Part shown: positions 16,485 through 25,268 of the stretch, one piece after another
Position numbering within the stretch: the first letter of the stretch is position 1
Layout of the letters: every line of letters starts with the position of its first letter
NCBI RefSeq assembly: GCF_018449695.1
Contig: NZ_JAAVUY010000020.1
Span: 1-64,000 of the forward strand
Length of the DNA stretch: 64,000 nt
DNA from: Bradyrhizobium sp. dw_411
Lineage (GTDB): Bacteria > Pseudomonadota > Alphaproteobacteria > Rhizobiales > Xanthobacteraceae
Reading direction: 5' to 3'
Notes under the pieces: generated by a model
What the model saw: only the letters and a program-made list of their open reading frames with translations
Told to the model about the DNA's origin: nothing
Databases searched by the model: none
Translations under genes and position numbers: made by a program

Positions 16485-17708
16485 ATGATGAATCGGGGCT
16501 TTGACGACAATCGGGCAGGATCTGCAGCTTTTGGACGTCGAAAAGTAGTGCCGCGGGTTTGCGTTGTGGACGGCAAGAAACATCTTCGCGCATTCCTTTG
16601 CGAAATCATTGAAGACGATCTCGGCCTCGTCACCACGCAATGTGCAAACGCAGACGAGCTGGAGGCCACGCTCGGGAAGCACCTCCCGGATATTGTCGTA
16701 CTCGGCGTGTCCGCCGATGGTGTCGAGGTCGGCAACGTGCTCCAGATCCTTGTTCGCCAGCGGTTCAGCGGCAAGGTCCTCGCCATCGGCACGCGCGAGT
16801 CGATCCTCGTCAAGGCGGTGCAGCAGGTCGGCGAGGAATACGGCCTCGCCATGTTGCCGCCGCTGACCACGCCGTTCGCGGCCGAAACCTTGCGCGAGCG
16901 GATTTCCATGCTGATCCCCAGGGAGCCGGCCGCCGGTCCGGCCGTTCGGGCGAGCGAAGCATTGCACGCCGGCTGGCTCGAGCTTTGGTACGAGGGAAAG
17001 ATGGACGCGCGCACAATGGCGCGCTGCGGTGCGGAGGCATCGGTCCGGATGCGGCATCCAAACTGGGGCGTTGTGGCGCCGGCCTGTTTCATACCGGAAG
17101 CCGAAGATCCGGATCTGCTGCTGCTGTCGGACTTCGTCATCGACCGCGCCATCGAGGATTGGCGCTATCTGGTCGGATCGCAAAACACGACCGACATCTC
17201 GATCAACCTGCCGGTCTCCTTTCTTAAAAATCGCTGGGCGGTGCGTGATTTCTGCCGGCGCATGCCGTCGCATCCGGCATTCGGGGGATTGCTCATCGAG
17301 ATCGACAGCGCCGAGGTCATTCAAAACATGGATGTCATGATCGATGTCGCGAAAGAAATCCGGCTCAAGAATATTGCGGTCTCGATCGACAATCTCGGCA
17401 CGGGCTGGCCGGCCCTGATGGGGCTGGAAAATTTTCCCTTCGCCGAACTGAAGGTCGACCGGCAGTTCGTCACGGGCTGCGCCAACGACCGGCTCAAGCG
17501 CACGGTATGCCATCGCATCATCGAACTGGCCAAGGAGCACGGGGCCCGCGTCGTCGCCGAGGGCGTGGAAACCCGCGCGGACTTTGCCGCGGCCATCGAG
17601 ATGGGGTTCGACCGGGTCCAGGGCTACCTGTTCGGCAAGCCGGTGGGGCTCAAGAAATTTGCCCGCGCTTCACTTTCCGGCCCCATCCTGGCGATGCAGC
17701 ATGAATAG
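16485..17708 (+). CDS. receiver-like plus degenerate EAL-domain protein
   Basis: About 407 residues; ATG pair at 16485/16488 chosen because GGAGGG lies just upstream. Residues about 20-130 resemble a response-regulator receiver (PRVCVVDGKKHLRAFLCEII, DIVVLGVSADGVEVGN), but the acidic pocket is incomplete. Residues about 165-400 form an EAL fold in which the signature is EASVRMRHP instead of EAL, the DDFG metal-site motif is DNLGTGWPAL, and INLP replaces NLSP. LKVDRQFV, EGVET and QGYLFGKP remain. I infer a cyclic-di-GMP or protein-binding regulator without phosphodiesterase activity. The next gene follows within 100 bases. Confidence 0.88.
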   Translation: MMNRGFDDNRAGSAAFGRRKVVPRVCVVDGKKHLRAFLCEIIEDDLGLVTTQCANADELEATLGKHLPDIVVLGVSADGVEVGNVLQILVRQRFSGKVLAIGTRESILVKAVQQVGEEYGLAMLPPLTTPFAAETLRERISMLIPREPAAGPAVRASEALHAGWLELWYEGKMDARTMARCGAEASVRMRHPNWGVVAPACFIPEAEDPDLLLLSDFVIDRAIEDWRYLVGSQNTTDISINLPVSFLKNRWAVRDFCRRMPSHPAFGGLLIEIDSAEVIQNMDVMIDVAKEIRLKNIAVSIDNLGTGWPALMGLENFPFAELKVDRQFVTGCANDRLKRTVCHRIIELAKEHGARVVAEGVETRADFAAAIEMGFDRVQGYLFGKPVGLKKFARASLSGPILAMQHE

Positions 17709-17712
17709 CCTC

Positions 17713-17753
17713 TAGCCCAGCCGGGCCGCGCAAATGCGGCCCGGGCGCTGGCT
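17713..17753 (+). terminator. GC-rich hairpin after the EAL-like gene
   Basis: Arms AGCCCAGCCGGGCCGC and GCGGCCCGGGCGCTGGCT form a long stem just past the stop codon. No T-run follows, so it may be an RNA-stabilising or factor-dependent terminator hairpin rather than an intrinsic terminator. Confidence 0.45.
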
Positions 17754-17805
17754 CCAACCTTGGTCGCCGGAGTAAAATTTTCCGTTCAAAACCAGGGAGG
17801 CCTAC

Positions 17806-18159
17806 TTGGCGTCTCAGTTGGTCGACAGAATCGGCCGGACGACGCATGATCGCGTCAAATGGATGGGGATCTCCATGCCGCTGACGGGTGGCCAGATCAC
17901 GGGATACGACAGCGAACGGCTGGCGTTCGCCTTTACGATGATGAACGGCGACGAGGCCGTGCCTTGCCAGATCAGCGACGCCGCGATGGATGAACTGGCC
18001 GGCACCAAGGGCACGCCCAGCATCGCACGGCAGGCTCAATTCGTCGCCCATCGCGAAGCGATCGAGCGCATTGCGTCAAACCTCTACGATGAGGCGCCGC
18101 GGTTCAAGGGATATGTGGTGAGGATTTTCACGAAGCATATTCAGGGTGCGAGTCCGTAA
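17806..18159 (+). CDS. DUF1488-like small protein
   Basis: 117 residues from a TTG start that is well placed after GGGAGG (five-base spacer). The middle (GYDSERLAFAFTMMNGDEAVPCQISDAAMDEL) and the helix FVAHREAIERIASNLYDE resemble DUF1488 proteins, small alphaproteobacterial proteins of unknown function that may bind nucleotides; this assignment is from pattern only. It follows the degenerate EAL gene in the same direction. A cluster of repeats follows. Confidence 0.7.
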   Translation: MASQLVDRIGRTTHDRVKWMGISMPLTGGQITGYDSERLAFAFTMMNGDEAVPCQISDAAMDELAGTKGTPSIARQAQFVAHREAIERIASNLYDEAPRFKGYVVRIFTKHIQGASP

Positions 18160-18177
18160 GATGCGCGCGGCTCTGAG

Positions 18178-18210
18178 TTAGCTTCGTCGCTTCGCTCCTC
18201 GCAATGACGT
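18178..18210. repeat. half copy of repeat family F
   Basis: The stretch CTTCGTCGCTTCGCTCCTCG followed by CAATGACG matches the right-hand end of the complete family F element at 56883. The left-hand half is missing. Confidence 0.6.
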
Positions 18211-18236
18211 GTTGAGTCTGGCGGCGAGTAACGCTT

Positions 18237-18361
18237 CGTAGGGTGGGTTAGCCGAAGGCGTAACCCACCATTTTGCCGTTGGTGGATGGTGAGTGCGCGT
18301 AATCGCGTTATTATCGTCGGTGAAGAATGGTGGGTTACGCTTCGCTAACCCACCCTACGAA
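18237..18361. repeat. palindromic repeat family E
   Basis: Outer arms CGTAGGGTGGGTTAGCCGAA / TTCGCTAACCCACCCTACG, with inner GGCGTAACCCACCATT / AATGGTGGGTTACGC. A single complete copy in this window, lying between convergent genes. Such elements fold into one long hairpin. Confidence 0.85.
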
Positions 18362-18369
18362 CGACCCCC

Positions 18370-20328
18370 TCAATTCGCCTTCGCATTCCCCGCAGCCGCC
18401 GGCGCGGTCTCCGCCGCATCCGGTGCAGGCTTTGCGCCGCCACCCGTAAACCGCTCCAGCACTGAGCGCACGGCATCGCGCGTCTTGCGATCCTTCACGG
18501 CATCGAGCAATGGCGCTGAGGCCGGCGAGCGGCGGATCAGGCTTTCGGGGTCGGGGAAAATCAACGGATCGTCCCACGGGCCTTGCACCACAAAGGGCAG
18601 CTCAAAGCCGGGCGGGGTGTTCGGCGCCGAAGCGAGGCTGGCGACGCCCTTGAGATCGTATTCGCGCGCGGGCACCGACGCCGTGCCGGTCAAGGTCAGC
18701 CGCGCGGCGGGGCCTTCGACGCGGACGTCTTCGGCGGTCGCGATGCCCTCGGCGAATTTCACCGCGATGGTCAGGTTGTCATAGGGCGTCGAGCCCGAGC
18801 GGAAATTACCGCCGCCGGACAGCGGACGCCGCTCCAGGCGTTTTAGCAATTGCTCGACGTTGAAGCCGGAGATCGCGCCATCATGGCCCGTCAAGGTCGC
18901 GGTGCCATCGAGCGATTGCGCGAGGCCGAACGGGCTCGAGCCGGATGCCACCAGGGATACGCCGAGATTGCCACGGCCGGATAATTTCGTGACGCCGAAC
19001 AATTCGCTGGCGCAGGCCTGCAGGTCCACATCGGTGAACTGAAACTGCGCCTTCACATCCGCCACCGCATCGGAGCGCGCGACGCCGAACGAGCCGCGCG
19101 CGATGCCGCCATAGATCTGCGCCTCGCCGACACTGAGCGCCAGCGCGCCGCCGCGCAGATTGGCGCCGATCGCGGTGCGTCCCAATTTCGAGGCGCCGAC
19201 CGTCACTTTGGCGGCCGACAGCCGCATGTCGAGATCGGTCGAGGACAGCGCGTTGAGATCGAACAATTGCCGGTTCCAGTCATGCGCGCCGCTGGCGAGC
19301 AGACGGAAGGTGGAGATATAGGGCGTGAAGTCGAGCGCGTCGGCGGCCAGCGTTGCCTGCAGCGACTGGCGGCCGTTATTGGCATAGGTCATCACGCCCT
19401 CGGCGACATTGCCGTCGAGTTCAACATTGACGTTGGTGAGCGCGATCGAGGGACCGACGATATTGGCGCGCGCTTTCAGCGCGAAGCGGCCGAACCCGCC
19501 GCTGCCCGGCGGCGGCTGCCCGGTCCAGCGCAGCGCATTGCGCAGCGAGGGCGTATCGATGGTCAGCGTGCCTTCCATCATCATGCTGGTGCGGTTGGCG
19601 ACGGTGCCGTCGAATGCCAGCTTCAGGGGCGCGCTGGTCAGCCGCGCCTTGAGGCCGGAGCGATCGCCGGACAGGGCCGCGATGAAATCGCTGGCGCTGA
19701 TGCTGCCGTCGACGCGCTCGCCGCGCCAGTTGAATTGCCCGGTCGCCGCGAAAGATCGCGAGATCGAGGGCCAGGCCAGCGACAGGTCGATATCGTCGAG
19801 CGTATCGGTGAATTGATGGCCGGTATCCTCGTAATCGAGCACGCCGTCCTGGATCCGGATTTCCGAGAACGACACTTGATTATCCGCGCCGGGCTTCATG
19901 GTGCGCGCGATGGTCTGGATGAAGGGCGTCCAGTTGCTCAGGCCCTCGGCGTCGCGCGTCACATGGATATGGGGACGCAGCATCATGACGTCGGCGATCT
20001 CGAAGCGCTGCAGCAACAGCGGCAGCAGGCGCAGATTGGCGGTCAGCACATCGACCGCGAGGGCCGGATCGGCGTCCGCCCCGCCGCGCAGCCCGACATC
20101 ATGGAAGGAGACATAGCTGGCGGGAAACACCGAAATGTCGGTGGCGCCTTTGACGACCAGATCGAGCCCGGTCACGGCGCGGATCTGCGCCTCCACCGCC
20201 TGGCGCAGCGCGTCCCGGTTCAAGAGCCAGGACGTCGCAAACAGGCCGATCAGCGCCACGCCGAGAAAGGCCGCAATCGGCATCCCCAGGCGCTTTATTC
20301 CTTGGGCTATCGTCAAAGAGTTATCCAA
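18370..20328 (-). CDS. AsmA-family outer-membrane biogenesis protein
   Basis: 652 residues. One N-terminal membrane anchor (MPIAAFLGVALIGLFATSWL) is followed by LNRDALRQAVEAQIRAVTGL and LVVKGATDISVFPASYVSF, the typical AsmA N-terminal domain. The C-terminal AsmA_2-type region contains SDAVADVKAQFQFTDVDL and LSGRGNLGVSLVASG. AsmA proteins are inner-membrane anchored periplasmic beta-taco proteins linked to lipid transport. The listed start is TTG at 20328; the internal ATG at 20283 is a reasonable alternative. Confidence 0.9.
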   Translation of the reverse strand: MDNSLTIAQGIKRLGMPIAAFLGVALIGLFATSWLLNRDALRQAVEAQIRAVTGLDLVVKGATDISVFPASYVSFHDVGLRGGADADPALAVDVLTANLRLLPLLLQRFEIADVMMLRPHIHVTRDAEGLSNWTPFIQTIARTMKPGADNQVSFSEIRIQDGVLDYEDTGHQFTDTLDDIDLSLAWPSISRSFAATGQFNWRGERVDGSISASDFIAALSGDRSGLKARLTSAPLKLAFDGTVANRTSMMMEGTLTIDTPSLRNALRWTGQPPPGSGGFGRFALKARANIVGPSIALTNVNVELDGNVAEGVMTYANNGRQSLQATLAADALDFTPYISTFRLLASGAHDWNRQLFDLNALSSTDLDMRLSAAKVTVGASKLGRTAIGANLRGGALALSVGEAQIYGGIARGSFGVARSDAVADVKAQFQFTDVDLQACASELFGVTKLSGRGNLGVSLVASGSSPFGLAQSLDGTATLTGHDGAISGFNVEQLLKRLERRPLSGGGNFRSGSTPYDNLTIAVKFAEGIATAEDVRVEGPAARLTLTGTASVPAREYDLKGVASLASAPNTPPGFELPFVVQGPWDDPLIFPDPESLIRRSPASAPLLDAVKDRKTRDAVRSVLERFTGGGAKPAPDAAETAPAAAGNAKAN

Positions 20329-20493
20329 ATCTTCTTGTTAGGGCGTCTGAGACGGCGGCGCGTCGGCGCCGGCGGGTCACTGCTGAAAAGGCGGGCAGGG
20401 GATAAGGGAACCGATGCCAAGCCTTGCCAACCCGCGCAACTTGATCGGTTTTCTTGACGCTTTCAAGGCTGTGTTGAGGGGGTGGGGCTGTCG

Positions 20494-20621
20494 CACCTCT
20501 CCCGCTTGCGGGGGAGGTCGCCACGCGAAGCGTGGCGGGTGGGGGAAAGTCTATCCTCCCCTCGATGAGCGCGACTCGGAAGCTCCCCCACCCCAACCCT
20601 CCCCCGCAAGCGGGAGAGGGG
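20494..20621. repeat. palindromic repeat family G copy 2
   Basis: Arms CCTCTCCCGCTTGCGGGGGA and CCTCCCCCGCAAGCGGGAGA with inner GGTGGGGGAAAG / CTCCCCCACCCC. It occupies the divergent 426-base region 20329-20754 upstream of scoA; apart from this repeat I see no gene there. Confidence 0.8.
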
Positions 20622-20754
20622 GCGCATTTTCGACTTCCGCTCCAACGGAAACTGACATTGATCATGTTCCCCCCGTCATTGACGCGTCGCAAACATTTCG
20701 CCTAATAATCCCTTGAAAGCGTCACGGCGCCTCCCTCCATCAGGTCGTATTGCG

Positions 20755-21489
20755 ATGAACAAGGTCTACCCCGACGCCAAATCGGCACTCGACGGCATTC
20801 TCAAGGACGGCATGATGATCATGTCCGGCGGATTTGGCCTGTGCGGTATCGCCGAAACGCTGTCCGACGCGATCCGCGATTCCGGCGTGAAGAACCTCAC
20901 GGTGGTGTCCAACAATGCCGGCGTTGACGGCATCGGGTTGAGCCGGCTGCTGGAAACCCGCCAGATCAAGAAAATGATCTCGTCTTATGTCGGCGAGAAC
21001 AAGCTGTTCGCCCAGCAATATCTGGCCGGCGAACTAGAGCTCGAATTCACTCCGCAGGGCACGCTGGCCGAGCGCATTCGCGCCGGCGGCGCCGGTATCC
21101 CGGCCTTCTACACCAAGACCGGCGTCGGGACCTTGATTGCCGAAGGCAAGGAAGTGAAGGAATTCGACGGCGAGAAATATCTGATGGAGCGCGGCCTGTT
21201 CGGCGATCTCGCGATCGTCCACGCCTGGATGGGCGATACCGCAGGCAATCTGATCTATCGCAAGACCGCGCGTAACTTCAATCCGATGATGGCGACCGCG
21301 GCGAAGATGACGGTGGCCGAAGTCGAGCACCTGGTGCCGGCCGGCGAACTCGATCCCGACCACATCCACACGCCCGGCATTTTCGTCAAGCGCATCATCG
21401 AAGTCGGCAGCGGCAAGAAACGCATTGAATTCCGCAACACCCGCAAGCGTCCCGAGGCGTCTGCGGCTTCAACGGGAGTAGAAATCTGA
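20755..21489 (+). CDS. scoA: 3-oxoacid CoA-transferase subunit A
   Basis: 244 residues beginning MNKVYPDAKSALDGILKDG; the in-frame upstream start at 20713 is rejected because the family starts here. Features are MIMSGGFGLCGIAETLSDAI, TVVSNNAGVDGIGLSRLLE and GGAGIPAFYTKTGVGTLIAEG, the conserved core of the alpha subunit of succinyl-CoA:3-ketoacid (ScoA) and related transferases. It moves CoA from succinyl-CoA to a 3-oxoacid such as acetoacetate. It overlaps scoB by one base. Confidence 0.93.
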   Translation: MNKVYPDAKSALDGILKDGMMIMSGGFGLCGIAETLSDAIRDSGVKNLTVVSNNAGVDGIGLSRLLETRQIKKMISSYVGENKLFAQQYLAGELELEFTPQGTLAERIRAGGAGIPAFYTKTGVGTLIAEGKEVKEFDGEKYLMERGLFGDLAIVHAWMGDTAGNLIYRKTARNFNPMMATAAKMTVAEVEHLVPAGELDPDHIHTPGIFVKRIIEVGSGKKRIEFRNTRKRPEASAASTGVEI

Positions 21490-22139
21490 TGGCTTGGACC
21501 CGTGAACAGATGGCCGCCCGCGCCGCCAAGGAATTGCGCGACGGTTATTACGTCAACCTCGGCATCGGTATTCCGACGCTGGTGTCGAACTACATTCCCG
21601 ACGGCATCGACGTCAATCTCCAGAGCGAGAACGGCATGCTCGGGATGGGACCTTTCCCTTATGAGGGCGAGGAAGACGCCGATTTGATCAACGCCGGCAA
21701 GCAGACGGTTTCCGAATTGCCGTCCACCAGCTATTTCTCGTCGGCGGAGTCCTTCGGAATGGTCCGCGGCGGCCACATCGATCTCTCGATCCTCGGCGCG
21801 ATGCAGGTGGCGCAGAACGGCGATCTCGCCAACTGGATGATCCCCGGCAAGATGGTCAAGGGCATGGGCGGCGCGATGGACCTCGTCGCCGGCGTCAAGC
21901 GCGTCGTGGTGGTGATGGAGCATTCTGCCAAGGACGGCGCCAAGCTGCTGAAAGAGTGCAACCTGCCGCTGACCGGCGAGAAGGTGGTCGACATGGTGGT
22001 CACGGATCTGGCCGTGTTCACCATCGACAAGCACGGCAAGGACGGCATGGCGCTGATCGAACTCGCCGACGGCGTGACGCTCGATGAGGTGAAGTCGAAG
22101 ACCGAAGCCGAGTTTCGGGTCGCGCTGAAGAATACGTGA
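21489..22139 (+). CDS. scoB: 3-oxoacid CoA-transferase subunit B
   Basis: 216 residues, translationally coupled to scoA through a TGATG overlap. The catalytic glutamate lies in LQSENGMLGMGP, and the family stretch MVRGGHIDLSILGAMQV is complete. With ScoA it forms an alpha2beta2 cytoplasmic enzyme for ketone-body use, a likely partner of polyhydroxybutyrate turnover given the phasins elsewhere in this window (inference). Confidence 0.95.
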   Translation: MAWTREQMAARAAKELRDGYYVNLGIGIPTLVSNYIPDGIDVNLQSENGMLGMGPFPYEGEEDADLINAGKQTVSELPSTSYFSSAESFGMVRGGHIDLSILGAMQVAQNGDLANWMIPGKMVKGMGGAMDLVAGVKRVVVVMEHSAKDGAKLLKECNLPLTGEKVVDMVVTDLAVFTIDKHGKDGMALIELADGVTLDEVKSKTEAEFRVALKNT

Positions 22140-22146
22140 TTTAAGC

Positions 22147-22250
22147 CGTCATTCCGGGATGGTCCAAAGGACCAGACCTCAGATGCGCAATTGCGCATCG
22201 GGGAATCTCGAGATTCCGGGTTCGATGCTGCGCATCGCCCCGGAATGACA
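22147..22250. repeat. multi-hairpin intergenic repeat, family C copy 2 (long form)
   Basis: Outer arms GTCATTCCGGG ... CCGGAATGAC. Inside are four hairpins: GGTCCAAAGGACC, GATGCGCAATTGCGCATC, GGAATCTCGAGATTCC and GATGCTGCGCATC. The hairpin arms differ from copy 3 at 59887 in compensating pairs. Confidence 0.88.
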
Positions 22251-22260
22251 GTGTTGCCCC

Positions 22261-23628
22261 TCACGTCGTCTGTTTCGCCAACGCCGGCGCCGCATCCTCG
22301 CCCTTGAGTTCCTCCAGGCTGCGATGCCGTGGCTCGATGCCGAGCGCCCAGACCGTGATGATCTGTACGATCAACAACCCGATCATCAGCGACATCACGC
22401 CGGCGACGCCGCGGGCTTCGAACAGCATCACTACCAGGAACGGCGTCACGATGGTGGCGCCGCGGCCGAGCGTGTTGACGATTCCTGACGCGCGCATGCG
22501 TACTTGCGTCGGGAACAGCTCGGGGATGTAGATGCCGAACAACAGCGCCACCAGTACATAGATCGGCACCGTCAGCGCGAAGCCTACGGCGGGCAGCAAG
22601 ACCGGGTCCGAGATCATGGGATAGATGATCCCGAGCACGACCGAAATCAGCGAGGCGCCGATGATGGTCGGCTTGCGGCCCCATTTGTCCGCGGTCAGCG
22701 CGCCGATCGCGGAGCCAACGGGTGCGCCGAGCGCCATCAGCAGCGAATAGCCGAATGAAGTCGCGACGCTCAGGCCCTGCTTGATGAAGAACACCGGCAG
22801 CCAGGTGATGAACCCATACAGCAGCGTGTTGATGGTGATCAGGCACACCGCGCCGACGATCATGCGCGACAATAGTGGCGGCGCGAATAGCGTGGCGAGA
22901 TCGCTGGATACGGCGACGCCTGAGGCGGCCGCGGGCGCCGGCAGAGGTTGGCCTTGCGAAGCCTCGCGCTCGATCGATTGCATCAGGGCTTCGGCTTCCT
23001 CGCTGCGGCCGTTGGCCTCTAACCAGCGCGGCGACTCGGGCAGCGCCTTGCGCAGATACCAGACGATCAGCGCGCCGATGCCGCCCAGCACGAACATCGC
23101 GCGCCAGCCGAATTGCGGAATGATCAACGAGGCCACCAGCAGCGAGATCGGCAGGCCCGTCACCACGCAGACGGTGGTGAAACCCGACCATTTGCCGCGT
23201 GAGCGCGCCGGCACGAATTCGGTCATGGTGGCATAGCCGACAACGTTTTCGGCGCCTAAGCCAAAGCCCATCACGAAGCGGCAGGCGATCAGGATGGTCA
23301 TATCGGGCGCGATGGAAGCCGCGAGCGAGGCGAGGCCGAAGACGAGGAGATTGAACTGATAGGTGAAGCGGCGGCCGTACCGGTCGCCGAGAAAGCCGGC
23401 CGCGAACGAGCCCAGCATCATGCCCACGAACGTCGCCGAGATGAACAGCGCGTTCTGCGGCAGCGTGGAAAAACCGCTTTTCAAGGTGACGCCGAGCACG
23501 GTGCCGGCGAGATAGATGTCAAAGCCGTCGAAGAACATGCCGATGCCGATCAGCATCATGATGCGGCGATGAAAGGAGCCGATCGGGAGCCGATCGAGGC
23601 GGCTGCCGGCGTTGACTGACGTGACCAT
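22261..23628 (-). CDS. MFS transporter (AAHS/sugar-porter type)
   Basis: 455 residues with twelve predicted membrane spans. The loop 2-3 motif is GDRYGRR and the 8-9 loop has DKWGRKPTIIG, the MFS signature pair. MFFDGFDIYLAG in span 1 is typical of the aromatic acid:H+ symporter (AAHS) branch, where the aspartates contribute to proton coupling. It ends an operon behind the aldehyde dehydrogenase and GntR genes, so it probably imports the compound that pathway degrades. Substrate not determined. Confidence 0.9.
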   Translation of the reverse strand: MVTSVNAGSRLDRLPIGSFHRRIMMLIGIGMFFDGFDIYLAGTVLGVTLKSGFSTLPQNALFISATFVGMMLGSFAAGFLGDRYGRRFTYQFNLLVFGLASLAASIAPDMTILIACRFVMGFGLGAENVVGYATMTEFVPARSRGKWSGFTTVCVVTGLPISLLVASLIIPQFGWRAMFVLGGIGALIVWYLRKALPESPRWLEANGRSEEAEALMQSIEREASQGQPLPAPAAASGVAVSSDLATLFAPPLLSRMIVGAVCLITINTLLYGFITWLPVFFIKQGLSVATSFGYSLLMALGAPVGSAIGALTADKWGRKPTIIGASLISVVLGIIYPMISDPVLLPAVGFALTVPIYVLVALLFGIYIPELFPTQVRMRASGIVNTLGRGATIVTPFLVVMLFEARGVAGVMSLMIGLLIVQIITVWALGIEPRHRSLEELKGEDAAPALAKQTT

Positions 23629-23659
23629 GCGCGTGTTTCCCCTTATCGTTTTGTTCGTT

Positions 23660-23701
23660 GAAGCGGCTGCCGGTCTTCTTCAGGACCTTGGGCAGCCGCT
23701 G
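23660..23701. terminator. intercistronic hairpin between aldehyde dehydrogenase and MFS genes
   Basis: Perfect ten-base arms AGCGGCTGCC / GGCAGCCGCT in the 99-base gap between two co-directional genes. There is no long T-run, so partial termination or mRNA processing is as likely as full termination. Confidence 0.5.
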
Positions 23702-23727
23702 TTATTCGCGTGCGTTCATGCGCGGTT

Positions 23728-25257
23728 TTAATTCAGGCGCCGCTGTGCCGCCGTGTCGCGGTACCAGTCGAACGGCTGATCGTGCGTGGCGACCATCACG
23801 CTCTTGGTGTTGAAATGATCGTCAAAGCTTTCGGTGCCGAATTCGCGCCCGACGCCGGAATCGTCGACGCCGCCCCAGGGCGATGCCGGATCGAGCCGGT
23901 GATGGTCGTTGATCCAGACGATGCCGGCCTTGACCGCCGCCGCCATCCGGTGCGCGCGTCCGATGTCGCGGGTGCGGATCGCGGCGGCGAGGCCAAACGG
24001 TGAATCATTGGCGAGCTTCAGCGCCTCGGCTTCGTCCTTGAACGGCGTGACCGACGTAAAGGGCCCGAATACCTCTTCCTGGAAAATGCGCATATCGGAT
24101 TTCACATCGGCGAACACCGTGGGCTCGATGAAGTAGCCGCCTTCATGGCCGGGGATCTTGGCGGCGACGCCGCCGGCCACCAGCCGCGCGCCGTCTTCAT
24201 GGCCGAACTTCGAGTAGGACAGCACGCGATCGCGCTGCCGCGCCGAGATCACCGGACCCAGTTGCGTGGCGGGATCGAAGGGATCGCCGATGCGGATCGA
24301 TCTGGTTTTGGCCTGCAGCTTCTCGACAAATTCGTCATAGATCGAGGCCTGCACCAGATGGCGCGAGGCGCAGACACAGGTCTGGCCGGCGCCGATGAAG
24401 GCGCCGAACGCCGCGTAGTTGACGGCCTGGTCGACATCGAAATCGCCGAACACCATGACGGGCGTCTTGCCGCCGAGCTCCATGGTCTGGTGCGCGAATA
24501 CTTTCGCGGCCGCCGCACCGGCAATGCGGCCGGCTTCGGTGCCGCCGGTCAGCACCAGCTTGTTGATGTCGGGATGTTCGGCGAGCAACTTGCCGGCGGT
24601 CTGGCCGAGGCCGAGCACGACGTTGAATACGCCTGGCGGCAATCCGGCTTCGGTGAAGATCTGCGCCAGCTTCAGAGTGGTGAGAGGCGTATATTCCGAC
24701 GGTTTGACCACGGTGACGCAGCCGCTGGCGACGACAGCGGCCAGCGACTTGCACATGATCATCAGCGGGTGATTGAACGGCGTGCAATTGGCGACGATGC
24801 CGATCGGCGTGCGCAGCGTGTAATTCAGGTACGAGCCTTCGACGGGAATCACCGCATCGCGCCGCGCCAGTGCGAGCCCCGCAAAGTAGCGAAAGAAATC
24901 CGGCAGCCGCGAGAGCTGCGCGCGGGTTTCGTTGAGCGGGCGGCCGTTGTTGAGGGTTTCGAGGCGATATAGCGTTTCGAGATTGGCCTCGAACGCATCC
25001 GCGAGGCGATTGACCAGCCGGGCGCGCGAGCGAATGTCCATGCCACCCCAGGCCTTGCCCTCGAACGCGGCGCGCGCGCTCTTCATTGCGACGTCGACAT
25101 CGGCCGCGGTGGAATTCGGAATCCGCGCGATCACAGCACCGGTGGCGGGATTGCGGACATCCAGCATCTCGCCGTCTCCGGCTTCGATCTCGCGGCCGTC
25201 AACAAAATTGCCGTGGACTTCGACCTCGATCTCGCCGGGCTTTGCGGGAATATTCAT
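23728..25257 (-). CDS. aldehyde dehydrogenase (NAD(P)+-dependent)
   Basis: 509 residues from the ATG at 25257, which has AAAGGAGAGAACC upstream; the longer frame starting at 25485 runs through the neighbouring regulator and is rejected. Catalytic motifs are present: NCTPFNHPLMIMCKSLAAV, KPSEYTPLT, the glutamate in MELGGKTP and the cysteine in GQTCVCASR. PWGGVDDSGVGREFG is near the C-terminus. It would oxidise an aldehyde intermediate to the acid. It lies 11 bases behind the GntR gene and ahead of an MFS transporter. Confidence 0.93.
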   Translation of the reverse strand: MNIPAKPGEIEVEVHGNFVDGREIEAGDGEMLDVRNPATGAVIARIPNSTAADVDVAMKSARAAFEGKAWGGMDIRSRARLVNRLADAFEANLETLYRLETLNNGRPLNETRAQLSRLPDFFRYFAGLALARRDAVIPVEGSYLNYTLRTPIGIVANCTPFNHPLMIMCKSLAAVVASGCVTVVKPSEYTPLTTLKLAQIFTEAGLPPGVFNVVLGLGQTAGKLLAEHPDINKLVLTGGTEAGRIAGAAAAKVFAHQTMELGGKTPVMVFGDFDVDQAVNYAAFGAFIGAGQTCVCASRHLVQASIYDEFVEKLQAKTRSIRIGDPFDPATQLGPVISARQRDRVLSYSKFGHEDGARLVAGGVAAKIPGHEGGYFIEPTVFADVKSDMRIFQEEVFGPFTSVTPFKDEAEALKLANDSPFGLAAAIRTRDIGRAHRMAAAVKAGIVWINDHHRLDPASPWGGVDDSGVGREFGTESFDDHFNTKSVMVATHDQPFDWYRDTAAQRRLN

Positions 25258-25268
25258 GGTTCTCTCCT

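Noticed and set aside
19267..20457. 396-codon plus-strand frame over the AsmA gene
   Set aside because: Antisense shadow; the minus strand has a membrane anchor and AsmA domains.
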